A stretch of DNA of 64,000 nucleotides. Origin: Lewinellaceae bacterium. Lineage in GTDB: Bacteria > Bacteroidota > Bacteroidia > Chitinophagales > Saprospiraceae. The position numbers were made by a program, and so were the translations under genes. The notes beneath the pieces were generated by a model that was not told where the DNA came from, did not search any database, and saw only the letters and a program-made list of their open reading frames with translations. Shown in pieces: positions 60,040-64,000 of the stretch (the stretch's first letter is position 1; each line of letters begins with the position of its first letter). The stretch spans positions 682,001-746,000 of the forward strand of contig JACJYD010000002.1 of the NCBI GenBank assembly GCA_020636275.1, given 5' to 3'.

Positions 60040-61488
60040 ATGAAAAATCTGCTTTTCCCCAGTGCCTTCCTGCTTCTGGCAACAGGCCACCTCTTTGCCC
60101 AAACCCAGGAATACTACTCCGACCCCGATCCCCTCATCCAGCAACGCCTGGAGGACTGGCAGGACCTCAAATTCGGACTCCTTATGCACTGGGGGCCATA
60201 CAGCCAATGGGGCGTAGTAGAGAGCTGGAGCATTTGCCCGGAGGACCTGAGCTGGGCCACCGGTGCCCGCAAGAAAGGGAAAGGAGATACCTACCCCGAA
60301 TACCTGGCGGAATATGAAAAGCTTCAGACCACCTTTAATCCCGTAAACTTTGCACCGGAAAAATGGGCCAAAGCAGCCAGGGATGCCGGCATGAAATACG
60401 TTGTTTTCACCACCAAACACCACGACGGCTTTTGCATGTTCGACACCAAATACACCGACTACAAGATCACGGATCCCAAAACGCCGTTTTCCGCGAACAC
60501 GCGCAGCAACGTGGCGAAGGAGATCTTTGACGCCTTTCGCAACGAAGGCTTATGGACCGGCGCCTATTTCTCCAAGCCCGACTGGCATAGCGATTATTAT
60601 TGGTGGAAAAAATTTCCTCCCTCCGACCGAAATTGCAATTATTCCATTCCAAAACACCCGGAGCAATGGGCAAAATACGTGGAGTTTACCCACGATCAGA
60701 TCAATGAACTGGTCAGCGACTACGGCCCGCTGGATATCCTCTGGCTCGACGGCGGATGGGTGCGAGTGAAGACGGAGGAGGAAATAAAAAATGAACTTTC
60801 GGAGATCTACGAAGGCAGCCGCTGGGCCCGCAACCCGCAGAGCCAGGACATCGACATGCCCCGGCTGGTGCGGGAGGTGCGCGAAAAAGAACCGGGTATT
60901 ATCGTAGTAGACCGTGCCGTGCCCGGGCCCTATCAGAACTATCTGACACCCGAGCAACACATCCCCGAAACCGGCTTGCCCTATCCCTGGGAGACCTGCA
61001 TGACCATGGGGGGGAGCTGGAGCTATGTTCCGACTGACCGCTATAAACCCACCAATGAACTGATCGAAAAACTGGTCGATATCGTCAGCAAAGGCGGCAA
61101 CTACCTGCTCAACATCGGCCCCAGTCCCGAGGGCGAATTCGATCCGGTGGCTTACCAACGCCTCTCCGAAATAGGGGAGTGGATGAACGTGAATGGCGAA
61201 GCCATCTACGGCACCCGGATGTACAAGGTTTATAGCGAAGGGGAGAATATCCGGTACACCCAAAACAAGTCAGGGGATGTGGTGTATGCCTTCTTTTTTG
61301 AATATCCGGAAGCGCCGGTTGTGCTGGAAAATATCCCTTTTCAGAAAGGAATGAAAATAGAGTTGCTGGGCAGCAAAGGGAAAGTGAAGTTTTCTCCGAA
61401 AGAGAATGGCTTGGAAGTCAGGTTACCCAAAGCAGAGGAGGCAGGGGGAGCGCATGTTTGGGTTTTGAAGATGGCGGCTCGCGGGTAG
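60040..61488 (+). CDS. Alpha-L-fucosidase, GH29 (second copy)
   Basis: Second GH29 enzyme, 482 residues from ATG 60040, which begins the signal peptide 'LLFPSAFLLLATGHLFAQ'. Family blocks are 'KFGLLMHWGPYSQWGVVESW', 'YVVFTTKHHDGFCMFDT', 'PLDILWLDGGWVR' with nucleophile D237, and 'GGNYLLNIGPSPEGEFDP'. It is only distantly similar to the enzyme at 49045, so the two probably cleave different fucose linkages. There is no sorting domain. The next genes on the same strand are LamG-type T9SS cargo and a sulfatase, separated by a 116-bp inverted-repeat element. Confidence 0.95.
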   Translation: MKNLLFPSAFLLLATGHLFAQTQEYYSDPDPLIQQRLEDWQDLKFGLLMHWGPYSQWGVVESWSICPEDLSWATGARKKGKGDTYPEYLAEYEKLQTTFNPVNFAPEKWAKAARDAGMKYVVFTTKHHDGFCMFDTKYTDYKITDPKTPFSANTRSNVAKEIFDAFRNEGLWTGAYFSKPDWHSDYYWWKKFPPSDRNCNYSIPKHPEQWAKYVEFTHDQINELVSDYGPLDILWLDGGWVRVKTEEEIKNELSEIYEGSRWARNPQSQDIDMPRLVREVREKEPGIIVVDRAVPGPYQNYLTPEQHIPETGLPYPWETCMTMGGSWSYVPTDRYKPTNELIEKLVDIVSKGGNYLLNIGPSPEGEFDPVAYQRLSEIGEWMNVNGEAIYGTRMYKVYSEGENIRYTQNKSGDVVYAFFFEYPEAPVVLENIPFQKGMKIELLGSKGKVKFSPKENGLEVRLPKAEEAGGAHVWVLKMAARG

Positions 61489-61528
61489 TTGCGTTGAGAT
61501 AGTTTCATTTTTGAGAAAACCACGTTTT

Positions 61529-61644
61529 GTCCCCCGCTGGCGGGGGCGCAGGGGGTGGAATAAATAAATTTTCGGTTCCAAAAAATGAAGAGATCTATGT
61601 ATTGCCAGGAGTATTTCCACCCCCAACCCCCGCCAGCGGGGGAC
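61529..61644. repeat. 116-bp element with long terminal inverted repeats
   Basis: Outer arms of 18 bases, 'GTCCCCCGCTGGCGGGGG' 61529-61546 and exact complement 61627-61644; inner arms 'GGGGGTGGAA' 61551-61560 and complement 61615-61624. The arms are separated by an AT-rich centre. The pattern resembles small non-coding mobile elements (MITE-like) or repeat hairpins common in Bacteroidota. It could also end transcription from the fucosidase gene. Confidence 0.75.
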
Positions 61645-61708
61645 ACAAGCCATGCTAAAGAAAAAATTTGAAGTGAATTTTCAGAACCATGTCAAACTGC
61701 ATCCCATT

Positions 61709-63076
61709 ATGAAAGCTCCTTACCTCCTATTCTTTCTCCTGCTACTCCAGGCCCCGCTTGCCCACGCCCAGGGCGCCCTCGACTTCGATGGCATCGATGA
61801 TCAGATCGTTGTTCCAGGGGCTTCTGCCTTAATTGCCAATAGCAACTTGTCCTTGTCTTTTTGGGTATATCCCACCAATCCGGCGCCCAATTATCCGAAT
61901 TTTGACGGATTTGCAGGATTCCGGAATAATTCCAATGCCGACTTTTACATTCTCCATTACAGTACGACCAAGGTGGAAGCTCGCTTTAGGAACAGCTCGG
62001 GCGTCGTATTCGATATCCTTTACAACGGTATGTACCTTAACCAGTGGAATCATTTTACGCTGACCTACGATGGGGCGACCCTTTCTCTATACCACAACGG
62101 GGAAGCGGCTGGGGTCATTCCGGCCAACGGGGTTATCGCTTCTACAACCGAGCCATTCAATATGGGGTTTCTGCCGTATTTCTCTACGCCCTATTTCTTC
62201 GACGGCCGGCTCGACGACGTCTGCCTGTGGAGTAAATGCCTGTCCACCCCGGAGGTGGTGGAATTGTTTAATAATAACTGTAGCCAGGATCTGAGTGCGG
62301 AAGGGCTGGAACTATGTTATCAGTTTGATGAGGGCATGGGGGGAGGAGACAATACCTCCATTACCACGGTGGCTGAAAGCATCGCCAATATGGATGCCCC
62401 TTTGAGCAATTTTTCGCTGACCGGGTCCTCCTCCAATTTTGTAGACTACCTCCATACCGGGTATACCTATCTCGATGAAAACACCTGCGGCGCCCCCTTC
62501 ACCTCGCCGACCGGCAATTACATCTGGACGGAAACCGGGTTTTATTCCGATACGATCTTTAACAGCGGCTGTATCGATGTCTATTTCGTCAGTCTTGCCG
62601 TGAATGCTATCGACAACTCGGTGACGCAGACCAGTTCCTATTCCTTGTCCGCAAATATGGAGGGCGCTTTGTACCAATGGATCGACTGCTGGACAGGAGA
62701 GGCGATCCCAGGCGCCACTGAACGGACCTTTGAAGCGCCCGTTCCCGGGACATACGCGGTAGCGGTGACGGTAAATGCCTGTACGGAGACTTCCTCCTGT
62801 TACAACCTGGAGGTGAATGGGGCGAATAGCCCACCGGAGGCCAAATTTGAGGTCTACCCCAATCCGGTAAAGGACGTGGTGGACATTTCGTTGGGTGAAA
62901 CCCTCGATGCTTTTTCGATCCAGATCAGGGATGTGAATGGACGGGTAATGCTGGCGCAGCAGCATGTCCAAAAAAAGCGGGTCGAGTTGGATCTTTCAGA
63001 TCTTCCGGTAGGGTGTTATTTCCTTCATCTCCTTTCAAAAAATGGAGCGGAGATGGTCAAGTTGGTGAAAAATTAG
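61709..63076 (+). CDS. LamG/concanavalin-like T9SS cargo protein
   Basis: Secreted protein of 455 residues from ATG 61709 ('LLFFLLLLQAPLAHAQ' signal); the longer frame adds residues encoded close to the repeat element. Residues about 20-200 form a LamG-like jelly roll: 'GALDFDGIDDQIVVPGAS', 'LSLSFWVYPT', 'LNQWNHFTLTYDGATLSLYH', 'GRLDDVCLWSKCLS'. A beta domain and the sorting domain follow ('AKFEVYPNPVKDVVDISL', 'LPVGCYFLHL', 'MVKLVKN'). LamG domains bind carbohydrates or proteins, fitting a role in glycan capture. It stops 4 bases before the sulfatase ATG, so the two form an operon. Confidence 0.87.
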   Translation: MKAPYLLFFLLLLQAPLAHAQGALDFDGIDDQIVVPGASALIANSNLSLSFWVYPTNPAPNYPNFDGFAGFRNNSNADFYILHYSTTKVEARFRNSSGVVFDILYNGMYLNQWNHFTLTYDGATLSLYHNGEAAGVIPANGVIASTTEPFNMGFLPYFSTPYFFDGRLDDVCLWSKCLSTPEVVELFNNNCSQDLSAEGLELCYQFDEGMGGGDNTSITTVAESIANMDAPLSNFSLTGSSSNFVDYLHTGYTYLDENTCGAPFTSPTGNYIWTETGFYSDTIFNSGCIDVYFVSLAVNAIDNSVTQTSSYSLSANMEGALYQWIDCWTGEAIPGATERTFEAPVPGTYAVAVTVNACTETSSCYNLEVNGANSPPEAKFEVYPNPVKDVVDISLGETLDAFSIQIRDVNGRVMLAQQHVQKKRVELDLSDLPVGCYFLHLLSKNGAEMVKLVKN

Positions 63077-63080
63077 GGTT

Positions 63081-64000
63081 ATGAAATTATTTACATCCAT
63101 CTTCCTTTTAGTTGTGATCCTGTCGGGATGCCAGGACCATAACCCCCAAAACACCCCTCCTCCCAACATCATCTTCATCATGTCCGACGACCACGCCTTC
63201 CAGGCGATCAGTGCGTACGGATCCAATCTGATCCAGACGCCCAACATCGACCGGCTGGCTAAGGAGGGTATGCGTTTTGACCAGGGCTATGTCACCAATT
63301 CCATCTGTGCGCCCAGCCGGGCGGTGGTGCTGACCGGCAAGTTCAGCCACCTCAATGGACTGAAAGACAACCTCGACGTGTTTGACAGTACGCAGGTCAC
63401 ATTTCCGAAAATACTCCAGGAGCATGGTTACCAAACGGCGGTTATTGGCAAGTGGCACCTCAAATCCCAACCCACGGGATTTAATTATTGGAGGGTCCTG
63501 GTCGATCAGGGTTGGTACTACCAGCCCGAATTCCTGTCGCCCGAGGGAATGGTCAAGGTACAAGGTTACGCCACCGATGTGATCACCGATATGGCAATTG
63601 ACTTTATCGACTCGATCCGGGATCCTTCGAAGCCCTTTCTACTCATGTACCAGCATAAGGCCCCGCACCGGGAGTGGTGGCCCTCCATGGAGCACCTGAA
63701 GGACTTCAAAAGCAGCAATATTCCGGAGCCGGCCACCCTTTTCGACGATTACAGCAACCGCGGCGCCGCCGCCCGGGATGCCGAAATGCGGATTTCCGAG
63801 CATATGGGCTTGACCAACGACAACAAGATCCATCCGGATATCCTTGAAGACCTGGGTCTGAAGGAGTTTTACAAATGGTACGGATCCAACTACCTCTTTC
63901 AGTACAACCGCCTCACCGACGAGGAAAAGGCCCAATGGGACGCGGTCTACGATCCCATCAACGCCGGTTTTGCCGCCCATCCGCCGACCGGCGACAGCCT
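63081..64000 (+). CDS. Sulfatase lipoprotein, 3' end cut by the window
   Basis: S1-family sulfatase with a lipoprotein signal 'LLVVILSGC' (lipidated C17), partial: the first 306 residues are present and the frame is open at the window end. Metal-binding D36/D37 in 'FIMSDDHAFQ' and formylglycine C76 in 'ICAPSRAVVLTGKF' are intact, followed by 'TAVIGKWHLKSQPTGF' and 'MYQHKAPHREWWP'. This arrangement is frequent in sulfatases acting on algal polysaccharides. It would be tethered to the outer membrane or periplasmic face. Cotranscribed with the LamG-type gene 4 bases upstream. Confidence 0.94.
   Translation, partial: MKLFTSIFLLVVILSGCQDHNPQNTPPPNIIFIMSDDHAFQAISAYGSNLIQTPNIDRLAKEGMRFDQGYVTNSICAPSRAVVLTGKFSHLNGLKDNLDVFDSTQVTFPKILQEHGYQTAVIGKWHLKSQPTGFNYWRVLVDQGWYYQPEFLSPEGMVKVQGYATDVITDMAIDFIDSIRDPSKPFLLMYQHKAPHREWWPSMEHLKDFKSSNIPEPATLFDDYSNRGAAARDAEMRISEHMGLTNDNKIHPDILEDLGLKEFYKWYGSNYLFQYNRLTDEEKAQWDAVYDPINAGFAAHPPTGDS

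Noticed and set aside
1..64000. CRISPR arrays, tRNA or rRNA genes
   Set aside because: No regularly spaced short repeats and no tRNA or rRNA signature were recognised on either strand; a tRNAscan and Infernal run would settle this.

Overview
The window comes from a Bacteroidota genome, most likely the Saprospiria (Lewinella/Haliscomenobacter-like). This rests on many secreted proteins ending in type IX secretion (T9SS, Por) sorting domains of the 'YPNP ... G.Y' type, TAnnTTTG-type -7 promoter elements, lack of obvious Shine-Dalgarno sites, a LytTR regulator, and 2-oxoacid:ferredoxin oxidoreductase genes of Bacteroidota type. I see no tRNA, rRNA, CRISPR array, transposase or phage gene.

Layout. 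1-7.9 kb: LytTR response regulator, a secreted PKD protein, an MBL-fold hydrolase, an SDR oxidoreductase framed by two 97-bp hairpin repeats, then a tight three-gene run: small membrane protein, a protein with an N-terminal domain resembling effector-associated domain 11 plus a Nudix-like core, and a SAM methyltransferase. 7.9-32 kb: an accessory block of large T9SS cargo genes punctuated by four copies of a small XRE helix-turn-helix gene and one remnant leader. It includes a 5.1-kb tandem duplication of a lipoprotein/subtilisin-like protease pair and two mosaic beta-propeller paralogues. 32-33.5 kb: an AbiEi/AbiEii toxin-antitoxin pair. 33.6-38.9 kb: more T9SS cargo, a rearrangement scar (an orphan sorting domain abutting an AraC fragment), an SGNH esterase and a T9SS-targeted rhodanese.

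38.9-45.4 kb is the most striking region. On the minus strand lie an RHS-like repeat lipoprotein, an Hsp70-caspase-repeat fusion protein of 981 residues and a class 3 lipase, probably one transcription unit. The layout suggests a chaperone-sensed, protease-executed conflict or cell-death system. 45.4-48.1 kb: a B12-binding radical SAM enzyme overlapping a convergent L-fucose/L-rhamnose mutarotase gene, and a secreted protein. 48.2-52.4 kb: small T9SS cargo, a GH29 alpha-L-fucosidase divergent from an S1 sulfatase, and a small coiled-coil protein. 52.4-59.8 kb: central metabolism. NADP-type isocitrate dehydrogenase is divergent from a LysR regulator and is followed by an operon of an FAD/4Fe-4S oxidoreductase, KorA and KorB, together covering isocitrate to 2-oxoglutarate to succinyl-CoA. 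60-64 kb: a second GH29 fucosidase, LamG-type T9SS cargo and a second (lipoprotein) sulfatase cut by the window end.

Functionally, two fucosidases, two sulfatases and a fucose-type mutarotase suggest use of sulfated fucose-containing glycans such as algal polysaccharides. The accessory block looks like a region where secreted surface proteins diversify by duplication and segmental recombination. Starts were moved downstream of the longest reading frame wherever a signal peptide, lipobox or terminator showed where the gene really begins; each case is noted.
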